This document shows, piece by piece, positions 63,871-64,000 of a DNA stretch of 64,000 bases. The notes beneath the pieces were generated by a model. The model did no database searches and was not told where the DNA came from. It worked only from the letters and a program-made list of their open reading frames with translations. This DNA is from Diadema setosum (taxonomy: Eukaryota; Echinodermata; Echinoidea; Diadematoida; Diadematidae): contig CM067064.1 in the NCBI GenBank assembly GCA_033980235.1, forward strand, positions 2,096,501 through 2,160,500, in the 5' to 3' direction. Position 1 is the stretch's first letter. Every line of letters begins with the position of its first letter. A program made the translations under genes and the position numbers.

Positions 63871-64000
63871 CATGCTCTCCTATTCATCCAATTAAACCTA
63901 CGTCAAGGAAGGTGAACATTCAACACATTTGTGACAAACTTGTCATTCCAATATTTTGCCAATTTTGTGAAAATGTAATCACACAGTGTCCACATGTACT
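63871..64000 (+). other. Right edge: no exon seen
   Basis: Intronic sequence to the end of the window. Confidence 0.5.

Overview
The window is animal nuclear DNA. It has spliced genes with short exons in symmetric phases, AT-rich noncoding DNA, many simple repeats, several non-LTR retrotransposons and a dense population of small inverted-repeat elements. The best-supported gene has the N-terminal order signal peptide, EGF, CUB, EGF, as I recall it for sea urchin fibropellins. The repeat types also fit a marine deuterostome. My inference is an echinoderm, most likely a sea urchin; no species can be named from the sequence alone.

Left half (1-29,000). No complete host gene is visible. It holds two weak host-exon candidates: a terminal-exon candidate at 4975-5059 (+) with a polyadenylation signal, and an internal-exon candidate at 11702-11826 (-). 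It also holds one apparently intact non-LTR retrotransposon (ORF1 16914-17669, ORF2 17819-21013, 3' tail near 21311), decayed LINE pieces, a 987-bp hAT-type element with a perfect 8-bp target duplication (24446-25432), a CACTG-ended element full of GGTGTTA motifs (22842-23372), a 235-bp tandem repeat interrupted by a precise hairpin insertion (23662-24420), and many smaller foldback elements and microsatellites.

Right half (29,274-64,000). One large + strand gene fills this part and continues past the right edge. I could place 21 coding exons (5,044 nt, 1,681 complete codons) with consistent splice sites. Exon 1 ends in phase 1 and every following exon is phase 1-1. Order: signal peptide; EGF; CUB; two EGFs; eight single-exon copies of a 135-151 residue four-cysteine domain that I do not recognise; then eight EGF exons, most of them calcium-binding. 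Copies 2-7 of the unknown domain alternate between two subtypes (A-B-A-B-A-B), and the introns between them are also alike, so a two-exon genomic unit has been duplicated. The product is predicted to be a secreted or cell-surface matrix protein.

Transposon background. Intron 1 (8.4 kb) contains LINE 3' fragments, a 566-bp foldback element flanked by TTAA with at least four relatives in the window, a CpG-rich element flanked by TTA, and a six-copy 23-bp minisatellite. Later introns carry a pogo-like element, a decayed EGF exon at 61673-61757, and, at the right edge, a TCCG/AGGTCA repeat rich in nuclear-receptor-like half-sites.

Limits: exon calls come from reading splice sites and open frames by eye; no transcript or database evidence was available. 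Element family names are inferences from terminal repeats and target duplications.
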